Shown here one piece after another: positions 21,809 to 32,335 of a stretch of DNA of 64,000 nucleotides (the stretch's first letter is position 1; each line of letters begins with the position of its first letter). This stretch comes from Geotrypetes seraphini. Its lineage: Eukaryota; Chordata; Amphibia; Gymnophiona; Dermophiidae. The notes under the pieces were generated by a model. That model did not search any database. It was not told the DNA's origin and saw only the letters and a program-made list of their open reading frames with translations. Position numbers and translations under genes: made by a program. The stretch spans positions 13,207,168-13,271,167 of the forward strand of contig NC_047101.1 in the NCBI RefSeq assembly GCF_902459505.1, written 5' to 3'.

Positions 21809-22909
21809 ATGGCTGAATCAGGGCTTACTGCTAATGGAACTATGTCTAACATCAGCGGGTCACAGTTTTTTGACATGTGCCCACCTTCCTTGCCTGTTAC
21901 TTTACTGCTAATCATTGCCTATAGTATAGTCACCCTAGTGGGGCTTTTTGGAAACCTCTGCTTGATCATCATTGTGAAGAAACACAAAGAGTCTCAAAAC
22001 GTTACAAACTTTTTAATTGCTAACCTCTCTCTCTCTGACATCTTGTTAAGTGCCCTGTGTATTCCTTTCACTGCCATGTACACTCTGATGGATTACTGGA
22101 TACTGGGAGAGGCCATGTGCAAAATGAGTTCATTTGTGCAAAGCGTGTCTGTCTCTGTCTCCGTATTTTCTCTCGTTTTAATTGCTGTCGAGAGATACCA
22201 GCTGATTGTTAATCCTCGTGGATGGAAACCCAACATTTCCCAGGCTTACTGGGGGATTACCTTCATGTGGTTCTTTTCTTTGATCATTTCTGTTCCTTTC
22301 TTTGTGTTCCACCAAACCACCGATGAACCTTTTCGAAACATATCTGTGTACAACGAATATTACAAGGACAAGGTGGTTTGCAGTGAGGCCTGGCCATCCA
22401 GAGAGCATCGGCTTGTGTTTACTACATGTCTGCTGATATGCCAGTATTTCATCCCGCTCTTTTTTATCATTATTTGTTATCTCAAGATCTTCGTCTGTCT
22501 CCGTAAAAGGAACAGCAAAGTGGACAAGCTGAGGGAGAATGAAAACCGACTGAATGAGAGCAAAAGAATAAATCTCATGCTGATTTCCATTGTCGTGACT
22601 TTCTTGGCCTGCTGGCTGCCCTTGAATGTCTTCAACGTTGTGTTCGACTGGAATCATGAAGCTCTGATGAACTGCCATCACGACGTTGTGTTTACAGTGT
22701 GCCATCTGATCGCCATGGTTTCCACATGCATCAATCCTATCTACTATGGATTCTTAAACAAGAATTTCCAGAAGGATCTGCTGCTCTTGATCTACCACTG
22801 CAAGTGCATGGCGTCGGAGGAAGAATACGAGAACATTGCCCTGTCAACCATGCATACAGATGTCTCCAAAGGGTCTCTAAAGTTAAATAATGCGCCTACA
22901 AATATTTAG
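21809..22909 (+). CDS. NPY6R: Neuropeptide Y receptor type 6 (Y1-subfamily GPCR), intact
   Basis: Class A GPCR of the plasma membrane; the family binds NPY/PYY/PP peptides and couples to Gi/o. The 366-residue protein has N-glycosylation sequons at N9 and N14, TM1 N49 (GNL), TM2 D77 (LSLSD), a predicted TM3-ECL2 disulfide C104-C191, E128-R129-Y130, the Y1/Y6 motif NPRGWKP (135-141), CWLPL in TM6 (268-272), ligand-contact D280 in FDWNHE, NPIYY (309-313) and palmitoylatable C331/C333. The tail YENIALSTMHTDVSKGSLKL is, from memory, closest to mouse Y6 rather than Y1 or Y4. The ATG at 21809 has a strong Kozak context (A at -3, G at +4); the frame is open upstream from a TTG at 21767, but no ATG is used there. 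The coding exon has no intron, unlike NPY1R. NPY6R is a pseudogene in human and several other mammals; here no frame break is seen. Any 5' UTR exon is unidentified. Confidence 0.93.
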   Translation: MAESGLTANGTMSNISGSQFFDMCPPSLPVTLLLIIAYSIVTLVGLFGNLCLIIIVKKHKESQNVTNFLIANLSLSDILLSALCIPFTAMYTLMDYWILGEAMCKMSSFVQSVSVSVSVFSLVLIAVERYQLIVNPRGWKPNISQAYWGITFMWFFSLIISVPFFVFHQTTDEPFRNISVYNEYYKDKVVCSEAWPSREHRLVFTTCLLICQYFIPLFFIIICYLKIFVCLRKRNSKVDKLRENENRLNESKRINLMLISIVVTFLACWLPLNVFNVVFDWNHEALMNCHHDVVFTVCHLIAMVSTCINPIYYGFLNKNFQKDLLLLIYHCKCMASEEEYENIALSTMHTDVSKGSLKLNNAPTNI

Positions 22910-23285
22910 GCCATTTTCCCCACACCCTTTACTGTGTTAAGGCTTCTTACTTCACAGAAAAGCAAAGGCCTGCTGCATTTGCAGTTGAGAGAAAGATCAG
23001 TTTCAAAAAGCTGTGACAAGTATGTTAATCATGATAAAATCATTCAAGAAGATTTAAGGGTAACACTGTGCCTATCAATGACTAAGGTGTTTCTAGGTTA
23101 GCAGATAAAAAGAGCAACTCAAAACTGAAAGTACAAGTTGGACAAAGCAGCAATCCATTTGGGCTATCCATAATTTATATCCTAGTGAATTCACAATACG
23201 AATAATTTATTCGGCTAGGCTGCATTATGGTAGGGGTTGTTTATGCTACCGCTCTGCTATGCACTTCCTTAGGAATAAAGGGAGG
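22910..23285 (+). other. Probable NPY6R 3' untranslated region
   Basis: Sequence after the stop with no recognised repeat, up to the AATAAA at 23274. Assignment as UTR is by position only. Confidence 0.4.
23274..23279 (+). promoter_or_regulatory. Candidate polyadenylation signal for NPY6R
   Basis: AATAAA lies 365 bases after the NPY6R stop and is the first canonical hexamer noticed downstream. It directly precedes a fold-back repeat starting near 23286. Whether transcripts end here or read into that hairpin cannot be seen from DNA. Confidence 0.4.
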
Positions 23286-23937
23286 AATTCTATAAAAGGC
23301 ACCCAAAAATGGGTGCCGAAAAAGATTTGCGCTAAGCGCTATCTGTAAAAGATGTGTGGCTTTTATAAAATAGCACATAGGTGCAGATTCCATAAACGGC
23401 GCCTAACCCAGTAGGTTGCCTAGAGAAACAGCACCTACTGCATGTCAACCAAAGGCGCCTTTTATGGAATCGCGCCTTGCGGCACCTACATTAACTTAGG
23501 CATCAGTAGGTGTGTACAGCTTAAAGTGCTGGTATATTAAGCCAGGGTTTTCTTGGCCTAAAATACCGGCACCTAACTCAATCCATGCCAAAACTCCTCC
23601 TCAAATTAGCCTGTAGGTGTCTAACTTGGTAGATGCCTAGTACAACTTTGATGTAGGCATCTACACCGAGGAACCTATCGGCACCTACCAGCAAGTAGGC
23701 AAGGTGCCGGTAGGTGCCTCGGTGTAGATGCCTACATCAAAGTTGTAGGCATCTACCAAGTTAGACACCTACAGGCAAATTAATTATTTTTAATCATTTT
23801 TTAATTGTTTTTTTAATTACACTTTTAATTCTCAGTGCCAATGAAGCCAATTTAAAAAAAATTACATTCAACACTGAGATCAGCAAGGCATGCCAATCTA
23901 GGCGCCTAACTGGAGGTGTCTTTTATAGAATCAAGGC
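23286..23937. mobile_element. Fold-back DNA element downstream of NPY6R
   Basis: Ends GAATTCTATAAAAGGCACCC and GGTGTCTTTTATAGAATC are inverted. Internal inverted repeats: 23385-23475 (TTCCATAAACGGCGCCTAA / AGGCGCCTTTTATGGAA) and a near-perfect hairpin with arms 23611-23690 and 23698-23778 (AACTTGGTAGATGCCTA, ACTTTGATGTAGGCATCTAC). Confidence 0.65.
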
Positions 23938-24077
23938 TGTAATGCCCATTCCTGTGCCCAACTCTGGGCACCAGATTTATGCCTGCCGTAACCCGGTGTA
24001 AATCTTGGCCCCCCCAAGTTGGATTCAGAGGCCCATTTCTCTGCAATGCTACGCCCAACCTTTAGGAATGTCCATGA

Positions 24078-25292
24078 CTAGGGTTACCAGGCATCTGGGA
24101 AAACCCGGACGTGTTCTCTTATGGAGCAGACTTTCCAAAACCCGGATGACGTCAAACACACCCGCACACGCTCCAGTCCCTCCAGATGTGGCCGGAGCTC
24201 GTCTGGGAGCAAAGAGGCAGCTTTGTGGGCGTGGGGCTTGGGGCAGTGGGGCTGGAGTCAGAATGGTGTTAAATGAAACATGTTGTTATTGGTACTAACC
24301 TTTATAAAAAATGTGACACGGATAATAAATAAAAAAAAGTCGAGAATACTTATTTGGACATTTATTCTCAGCAGCATATATAGTACTTGTAACAATAACT
24401 AATCAAACATAACACACAACATTGCCCCTTCCTATGTCCATAGTGCCCCCAGTGCGTCCTTCCTCACGTCACCCCCCCTCCGACGCTCGCCTGCCTCCCA
24501 TCCCCCTTCCATTGAACACCCCCCATGCCATCCTGCCTGCCTGTCTTCCATTAAACCCCCCCCCCCCCCACTCCGATACCAGCCTGCCTGCCTCCCATCC
24601 CCCTTCCACTGAAACCCCCCCCCACCCCCGATGCCAGTCTGGGCTGCCCTGTCCTGACGGACCCACGTTTTGCTTCTCTCCCAGCTGTTTCCGGACTGAT
24701 GTCTTTCCCTCCCCGATCCTCCTCCCAGGGCGAGAAAAAGAAAGGGAGAAGCCGAATCGGCGCCCCGTTGCGGCCGGAGCCGGTTCCAATCCCGACACGT
24801 AGAATTTCTCCTTATTTTCGGTTCAGTGTTTTAGTGTTCACTGTTTTTTAGAATAGTGTCATTTTAATTTTGCTAACAATTTGAATGTAGGCCCCTCTTG
24901 ATCTTGAGGCCCTAGGCTAAAGCCTAGTTAGCCTATAGGAAAATCTTGAAAACATATGCACAGTACTTTTTTGAAGATTTTTGAGTGTTTTTGAAGAAAT
25001 AGTTTATCTTCAGAAGTGTTTGGTGAAGGGTTTAAATTAGCTTTATATAAACACTATAAAAAAAAGTAACTATTGGCCAATGATTGGAGCAGGATCATCT
25101 CAGCTTGTGATTTAACTGCTGTGCGTAGGCTCCGATTCTGAGGCCTTAAACTAAGCCTATAAATTTTTATGGGCTAACAATACTAATGTGTATTGTTTTG
25201 AACAAGTGGTATTTCATACTATTTTTGTGATTGTGATATATACCGCTGGGTTGAGTGGTTTTTGGTACAGAGTGCCATCATGTTGCAACGTA
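24078..25292. other. Repeat-derived sequence without genes
   Basis: 24078-24140 begins GGGTTACCAGGCATCTGGGA, a transposon left end. 24430-24660 is pyrimidine-rich with three diverged CTGCCTCCCATCCCCCTTCC units. 24800-25290 shows nothing nameable. Confidence 0.4.
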
Positions 25293-25876
25293 CAGTGGTG
25301 CCTCGCATAACGAACGCCTCGCACAGCGAACGCTGTGCACAACGAACTTCATTTCTTGCTTCCTACAACGAACTTCGTTTCACACAACGAAGTCGCCCGA
25401 GCTGCATCCTTCCGCGCAGGCACTGCTATTAACTGCCCTCTCTCCGCCTGGCTCCCTGTGCAGTGGCGGACCGTCGGCTCGCAGGGGCCCGGCGCCTACT
25501 GCTGATGCGTTGGGGGGGGCGGAGCTACTCTCGCCGCTTCCCCGATGCTAGAAAAAAAAATAAAAATGAACAGTCCTAGTTTTTGCCGCTGAGACTCTGC
25601 CCTCTCTCACTGTAAAATTAGACTCTACTTAGTCTGTCTTTAAATTTAAAAAATGTGTGTTGTTTTAAAAAACAATTATGTTGTTAGATGTATCTAAATA
25701 AAAATAATAACCAAAAATTTATCTTTTTTTATGTCATCTTACCATATTTTATGCTACAGAACGAATTATTTTTTTTAACATGTATTGTTATGGGAAAACG
25801 CGTTTCACATAACGAACTTTTCGCATAACAAACTTGCTCCTGGAACCAATTAAGTTCGTTGTGTGAGGCACCACTG
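25293..25876. mobile_element. Mariner-like non-autonomous element with TA TSD
   Basis: CAGTGGTGCCTCGCATAACG at the left and its inverse CGTTGTGTGAGGCACCACTG (with changes) at the right, flanked by TA (25291-25292, 25877-25878). The subterminal AACGAAC motif is repeated several times. Confidence 0.75.
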
Positions 25877-26035
25877 TATTTATAATATAGCCACCAAAAA
25901 GATATTCACAAAAACTCAAGAGTAGAGATAAATCCACAGATATAGTTGTCAAAAGAAAAATTCAAAATGAAAATGGAGAAAAGAGCTCAGTATATTCAGG
26001 GATAGTTGTCACCTGAAAAACTCTATGCCAGCTAA

Positions 26036-26275
26036 AAAGCTGCCATAGGAAAATACAGCCCCGGTCTAGAAAAACTCCACATCTTATTTATATTTTTCAA
26101 AAATGTTTTCCATACAAATGTATGTTTCTATAACCATAAAGTCCCCCCATTGACTCCCACTGACATCACAATGCAGGTGTAAAGAGCCTTGGCCAATAGA
26201 GAGAGGATGCTGTGGATGGGAAGACTGGATGGGCCATTTGGCCTTTATCTGCCATCATGTTTCTATGTTTCAAGG
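26036..26275 (+). mobile_element. CR1-like LINE tail
   Basis: GGATGGGCCATTTGGCCTTT, ATCTGCCATCATGTTTC at the end; shares its upstream 150 bases in reverse with 42080-42290. Confidence 0.6.
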
Positions 26276-26399
26276 TTGCCGCTCTCCAATCTGGGCAGGA
26301 TGAGTTGGGCCTGGGTGTGCTGAGAAGGTGCTCTGAGGCAGAGAAAAGGAAAAAAAATGTTTGTCATTCACCCTACTGCCCACATGAATATTGAAGATA

Positions 26400-26760
26400 C
26401 ACTGGCATCTGAAAGGAGGCGTTCCCTCCAGTCCTCTAGTCTGTGGGGATTTCCTTGGTCATGGGCATGCCATCCAAGGTGAGGGAAATGGGAGAGGAAA
26501 GGGTAGAACAGTCTGTGAGAGAAACAAATGAGGGAAAAGACAGAACAGATCGTGGAGATTCTTTGGCTTTTGAGAATATCTAAAGCAACAAAGTGAATAA
26601 GGACAGATTCTTCAAACTGCGGGGACTCACAACCACTAGGGGTCACTCGGAGAAATTGAAAGGGGACAGGTTTAGAACTAATGCTAGGAAGTATTGCAAG
26701 AAAATTAATCTTGTGCACCAGGAACAGTGAAGCACAGTGCTTCTGTTTCCAAATGTATTT
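26400..26760 (+). mobile_element. CR1-like LINE ORF2 remnant
   Basis: GGACAGATTCTTCAAACTGC, CTAGGGGTCACTCGGAGAAA, TTGAAAGGGGACAGGTTTAG follow the family sequence seen at 31730-32100. Diverged. Confidence 0.5.
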
Positions 26761-28214
26761 CATCCACGTATATTATTTCCGTAACCTTCCCTGCTCAGCT
26801 GTAGTTCACACAGTCTTTGTCTTCTACCCGAAATCGTCCTAGACTTTGTTGCAGTGGTGCACCCAGAGGTTAAATATGGGGTAGAGGGGCTGAGCCCAAA
26901 TTGAGTGGGCACAAAATTTTGCCCAGTGCCCACTTTCCACTTCACCCTGTTCTCTGTGCCACACACATGCACCTCAGCCCCTAATTCAAAGTGTAAAAAA
27001 AATCTGAGCTAGTAGAGAATACCAAGCCCAACCACCAGAAAAGTAGAGGTCCTTTACTGGTGGCCAGAAACTCCCAAGGCTTGGAGTCAGGGGCAATTTC
27101 CATGGGCTCAGTCATGAAACAAAACAATATTGCCAGCAAACATATAGTCCAAAATTCAACATATCAACAATAAGGTGCTTGAAATGTGCTCAGAGAAGAT
27201 TCAAAAGTTGAGACCCTTGTGTGGTTCAAGCCTGCTATAAGATATCTCCTTTCTCAATTATAGCACCTAACATCGATAGCATGTATAATTATAAATATTA
27301 GTAATTGCACTTATCTTGATATGCTATGAAAATCAGTGTCTTCTTAGATATTCTTTCAGGGTCCTGCCGTGTTTCGCATATTTGCTGCCTCAGAGAACCG
27401 TCGGATGACTATGCATGCCTCAGCCATAAATCATCCAGTCTCTACAAAAATTTTTTTAATGAAAGTGATGAGTAATAATCAATATCTTTGTACATTGTAA
27501 AATAATAAAAATATTCCACTCTCGTGCCCTCCCTTCCCCATACCTTGTTAAATCTTTGCCAACATGAGCAGCTTCTCCAGCCTGCTGCTTGTGCCGGCAT
27601 TGGCTTTCCCTCTGATGTCACTTCCTGGTCTCACAACATGGAAGTGATTTCAGAGGGGGAGCCAGGCTGGCGCAAGCAGCAAGCCTGAGAAGTTGCTTGC
27701 GCTGGTGATGGTTTAAAGAGGTACGAGGATGGGGGGGGGGAAGGAAAGGCATGAGCGTGTTATGGGGGGCAGAGGCGTGTTGGTGCCCCCACCAAGATGG
27801 TGCCTGGGGTGGTCTGCCCTCCCTCCTTACTACAACACTGGTCTGCATTCCCGTATCTGCAAGGTGAGATCAACAATTTCAACTCCAGGATGGAAATAGC
27901 TACTAATGAAAACCTGTCATCTCCATTGCTGTAGAAATTAGCATAAAATATTGAAGGGTGCTCAGATGAAAGATGTAGTTGTTAGAAAGTTTGTGTAAAA
28001 AGTCAGCACAAGGGTTGTATTCCCAGTAGGTAGTTAATTTCCTTCACCGCTGTTAATAATGTACTTATATCCAGCATGACAGCTTGGTTGACAGCTCTAA
28101 GAGACATGCATATGTATAATTTTCATGGTTTTGTTTCTTGTCATCAGGAATCTGAAGAGTGAAGACCCAGGAAAAAAAACCTAAGAAATAGGAACAGAAA
28201 CGAAACTTGTATAT
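26761..28214. other. No gene recognised; an old repeat family member
   Basis: 27530-27845 resembles, in reverse, 39890-40205 and 44725-45000 (ACGTCACTTCC, AAGATGGTGCCTGGGG, GGCAAGCAGCAAGC words) and is probably a transposon of unnamed family. The rest is unassigned. Confidence 0.35.
27359..27399 (-). repeat. Degenerate hammerhead-like motif
   Basis: Minus strand: GGTTCT/AGGACC stem I, CTGAGGC, AGCA..TGC stem II, GAAACACGGC; the GUC side of stem III is missing. Confidence 0.3.
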
Positions 28215-29130
28215 ACGAGGGTGAATCAAAAATTAAAGGCAATTGTTAAATTACCCTTACCATACAATACCATACCAACTCTTGTATCCCGCAAATGTCA
28301 ACTAGGAATCATTGCGGCTTACACAATATTAGAATTGCTACAGAGACATAAAGATATATCATACAGGAACTGCATGGGAATAGGTCAGGGGTAGGCAATT
28401 CCGGTCCTCGAGAGCCGGAGCCAGGTCAGGTTTTCAGGATATCCACAATAAATATACATGAGATAGATTTGTATCTCAAGGAGGCAGTGTTCATTGTGGA
28501 TATCTTGAAAACCTGACCTGGCTCCGGCTCTCGAGGACCGGAGTTGCCTACCCCTGGAATAGGTCAACGCAATAGCCAGAACAGAGCTAGTGAAATGCAA
28601 CATATGTACTCGTACACTGCCTGTTGGATAGTTTTTTCACATAAAGTGCAGCGCTCAGCCTTTAGTCGTGTGGCAGCCACAAGGTCAGAAACGTGGACAC
28701 TCCATTGCAAGATTGCACCGTCAAAGAACAACGCGCAGTAGTGTGCTTTCTTTGGGCAGAGGGAGTGAAACCTGTGGAAATTCACCGCCGGATATTCACT
28801 CAATATGAACATAGCGCCATGAATTAACGAAAGGTTTGTGAGTAGGTAAAAAGGTTTAAAGGGGGAAGAACAGGTGGAACTGACGAAGATCATTCTGGTT
28901 ACCCATCATGAGCACATTGACAGGGTAGATGCCTTGATTAGAGAAGACGGATGGATAACATTGTCTTACTTGGTTGCAAATTTGGATGTCAGCTATGGAT
29001 CTGCATTTTTAGTGCATGATGACTTGGGATACAGGAAAGTCTGCAGGTCCGATTCTGGAGAGAATTGTCCCCGGCGATGAGACATGGGCGCATCACCTGT
29101 ACTTCATGGTGCGATAGGAAAGGTGGGGGG
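28215..29130 (+). pseudogene. Decayed mariner transposase
   Basis: The left end reads ATACGAGGGTGAATCAAAAA. Fragments in changing frames read REGVKPVEIHRRIFTQYEH, DRVDALIREDGWITLSYLVA and SAFLVHDDLGYRKVC, then GDETWAHHLY, i.e. the mariner helix-turn-helix region and the DETW motif around the second catalytic Asp (29076-29096). Several stops and frame changes; the C-terminal half is missing. A LINE-tail-like piece (28253-28380) and a hAT MITE (28386-28556) are inserted near the 5' end. Confidence 0.75.
28386..28556. mobile_element. 171-bp palindromic hAT MITE with perfect 8-bp TSD
   Basis: TSD GAATAGGT at 28378-28385 and 28557-28564. Ends CAGGGGTAGGCAATTCCGGT / ACCGGAGTTGCCTACCCCTG; nearly the whole element folds into one hairpin with CTCGAGAGCCGGAGCC arms. 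Confidence 0.9.
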
Positions 29131-29507
29131 AAGAAGCAAATGATTAAAATAGACGAGGATCGGTGAAGTGGGTACTGTAATAGCAGCAGCTATAAGAGGC
29201 CCCAGGATCCCTTTCCAGTCTGAATTATGATGCTTCTTTCCTTTGGGTGCTAGTTTAAATATTTGCCTGGAATAAGTGAACACAACAACTAGAAGGTTTT
29301 CTATAAATGTTTTGTATAAAAGGCTTTTTGATATGTATTAGTGATTTTCATCCTGAACTTTACAGGATAAATGCACTTTATTATCTTCTCCTTAAAAAAA
29401 ACCTCTTTGTGCTAAGTGCAATGATTGGATATGGCGCTGTCTTGTTTCTGAATAAGAAATAGCAGAAAGCGCTACGGTATAGCCATGTTCTGAGCAGTAT
29501 AATAATA

Positions 29508-30960
29508 ATAACTTTATTTTTTGTATACCGCTATACCGTAACAGTTCTAAGTGGTTCACAATAAAGAGAGAACTGACAATCAGTGAAGTACAAGCAGCAA
29601 AAAAGTACAGGGACGATTAACGATGTTGTCTTGACATGTCTGTTATATGTGATAATCAGAGGGAAACAAGATTTTATGGGCTAGATTCACAAAAAGCCCC
29701 CTTACCTGTCCGATCCGGTTTCGATCTGTTTCCGAGTCTTGCTAGGCGACCCATTCACTAAAGGCTCCCCATGCAAATGACCTAGTCGGAAACATGCCCA
29801 CAAGCGATCCCATGGATCGCTGAAGACCGATCACAACTCATGCACAGACCATCATTGATGGCTGTACCTGCAATACGCACATGCGCCGCTCTCCTGCACC
29901 AGCGAGGTCTAAACGAAGGGGGAGGGATGGCAAAGTAATAGCAGGCAAAGGCAGACATGGTCGAGGGCTGAGCCGGGTCCGATTTCGTCTCCTGACGGGA
30001 CTCGCTGCAGCCTCTTTTAAAAAAAGCCGAGGAGGGGGGGAACTGCCAGACTACGGAACAGAACACGAAACCCGCACCGACTCTCCTGCTCTCTACTGCC
30101 CTTCCCGCAGTGCGAGCCCGTGGTTTTAAAGCAGGGCTGCACTGCAGGGAAGGGCGGCAGAGAGCAGGAGAGTCGGGGCGGCACTTTTCCCCACAGACTC
30201 AATGGTTTAGCAGACGGAGAAGCAAGCTTGCTGCTTGAACACAAGAGGCAGGCAGGGCAGCAGAGAATAGGTTTTATTTAGGGCTGGTATTTCAAGGCGG
30301 GAGAGAGCAGGAAAGGAGTGAGCGACTGGTCCTCATCATTTGCTTGGTTTTGGATCGGCCAGCCCAGTCGGTGTGCCTGACAAATGGTGAATCGCTGCCT
30401 TCCTAGATTTGCATGCCATTTCCCTCCTTTTCGTTTCGGGTGCGAACAGGATCGGCCAGAAGGTTAGTGAATCGGGTTGGGGTCGCAAAGGGGTCGCAAA
30501 CCAATCAGTACACAATCGGTTTGCATAGTGAATCTAGCCCTATGTATGTGATATGGAAACCGCATAGTTATATGCGGTATATAAATTTTTTAATAAAATT
30601 AATAAATTTATCAAAAAGATAGGTCTTTACTGATTTCCTACAAGGTTGATAGAAAGAAGCTTTCGAGATTATTTCACTTAGCCAAGTGTTCATTTTACCA
30701 GCTTGGAATGAAAGTGTCCAGTCTAGGAATCTTTTATAGAGGCAAGATTTTAATGTAAGGCAAGCAAATAAGTGCGATCTACGAGTACATTTAGTAGTGT
30801 GAGCCAGTTCAAAATGAGAAAAAAGATAAGTTGGAGCCCAAGCCAGTTAAGGTCTTGAAGCAGATGCAAGCAAATTTGAAAATAATTCTTGCCTTCGCTG
30901 AGAGATTGGAGAAATTGGGTCTCTTTTCCCTGGAGAAGAGGAGACTTAGAGGGGATATGA
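29508..30960 (-). mobile_element. LINE 3' part split by an 863-bp TIR element
   Basis: Minus-strand tail ACCACTTAGAACTGTTACGG, GCGGTATACAAAAAATAAAG at 29508-29580; the related body resumes after the inserted element at 30541 and runs to about 30885, where a plus-strand CR1-like fragment (30889-30980) begins. Confidence 0.5.
29678..30540. mobile_element. TIR element with 3-bp TSD (TAT)
   Basis: Starts GGGCTAGATTCACAAAAAGC, ends GCATAGTGAATCTAGCCC; TAT at 29675-29677 and 30541-30543. The interior has inverted GAGTC/GCAGTGCAGCC-type repeats around 30100-30180. No transposase frame recognised. Confidence 0.7.
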
Positions 30961-30980
30961 TAGAGACTTACAAGATCATG

Positions 30981-31430
30981 AACATAAGAACATAAGAACA
31001 TAAGCAGTGCCTCCGCCGGATCAGACCATAGGTCCATCCTGCCCAGCAGTCCGCTCCCGCGGCGGCCCAACAGGTCACGACCTGTCTGAATCACCAGAAG
31101 GGGCCCCCTTGCCACCTTGGTTTCTCATGGGAAGTCCTATTATCCCATCGAAGTCCTAACCCCCCGGTCTTGCACATGCACGACCTGGTTGGCTTTCTAT
31201 ACTTATTACCTGGTTAGCCTTCTATACTTGTATTACATCCCAGCACCTCTCTCAGTATCCCATGATCCCTTTATCCCTCAGGAATCCGTCCAAACTCTGT
31301 TTGAATCCCTGTACCGTACTCTGCCTGATCACTTCCTCCGGTAGCGCATTCCAAGAAATAAAGAATTCCACTATATAGCACAAAGCATTATAAGAAATCT
31401 AATTATTTGCTACACAAATTGGGGGTAATC
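30981..31430 (-). mobile_element. CR1-like LINE 3' end
   Basis: Begins (on +) AACATAAGAACATAAGCAGT, CCTCCGCCGGATCAGACC, GTCCGCTCCCGCGGCGGCCC; on the minus strand this is the family 3' end. 31330-31360 reads into the ORF2 region (AATGCGCTACCGGAGG). Confidence 0.65.
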
Positions 31431-31639
31431 CAAGAACATAAAATAAATTAAGAAATATATATATACCTTAAAGACAGCTTAGGAAGATAAAAAGAACCCC
31501 CCGACAGCCGATTCGTTACACTGCGGACAACGCTATTGAACCGATCATCACTCCTCTCCCCCCCCCTTCTTTGGCCACAATAAATTCCAAAGTAATCAGT
31601 GGGTGCTTACTACCTCTGATATACTCTGAAGAACTAGTC

Positions 31640-32335
31640 ATGCTATGAAGGGCATAGAGAGAGTAGAGAAGGACAGAAAGAGAGAGAGAAAGGGAGAAAG
31701 AGAGAAAAAAAAAAAGAGAGAGAGAGAGAAAGATTGGAGAAATTGGGACTCTTTTCCCTGGAGAAGAGGAGACTTAGAGGGGATATGATAGAGACTTACA
31801 AGATCATGAAGGGCATAGAGAGAGTAGAGAAGGACAGAAAGAGAGAGAGAAAGGGAGACAGAGAGAAATAGAGAGAGAAAGAGAGAAAAAAAAAAAGAGA
31901 GAGAGAAAGATTGGAGAAATTGGTCTCTTTTCCCTGGAGAAGAGGAGACTTAGAAGGGATATGATAGAGACTTACAAGATCATGAAGGGCATAGAGAGAG
32001 TAGAGAGGGACAGATTCTTCAAACTTTCGAAAAATAAGAGAACAAGAGGGCATTTGGAAAAGTTGAAAGGGGACAGATTCAAAACAAATGCCAGGAAGTT
32101 CTTCTTTATATCTGGAATGCGCTTCCAGAGGGCGTAATAGGGCAAGAGTACGGTACTGGGGTTCAAGAAAAGACTGGACAATTTTCTGTTGGAAAAGGGG
32201 ATAGAGGGGTATAGATAGAGGATTACTGCACAGGTCCTGGACCTGTTGGGCCGCCGCATGAGCGGACTGCTGGGAACGATGGACCTCAGGTCTGATCCAG
32301 TGGAGGCGTTGCTTAAGTTCTTATGCAGCCAATGC
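31640..32335 (+). mobile_element. CR1-like LINE 3' end with tandem duplication and GA-rich expansion
   Basis: ATTGGAGAAATTGGNACTCT... recurs at 31732 and 31912 (unit about 180 bases), separated by GAGAGAAAGGGAG purine tracts. From 31912 the element continues to its tail: GCGGACTGCTGGGAACGATG, CTTAAGTTCTTATG. Confidence 0.7.

Noticed and set aside
22178-22705. 175-codon minus-strand frame
   Set aside because: Antisense shadow of NPY6R.
24422-24802. 126-codon plus-strand frame
   Set aside because: Pyrimidine-rich with three diverged tandem units; the antisense frame is equally open.
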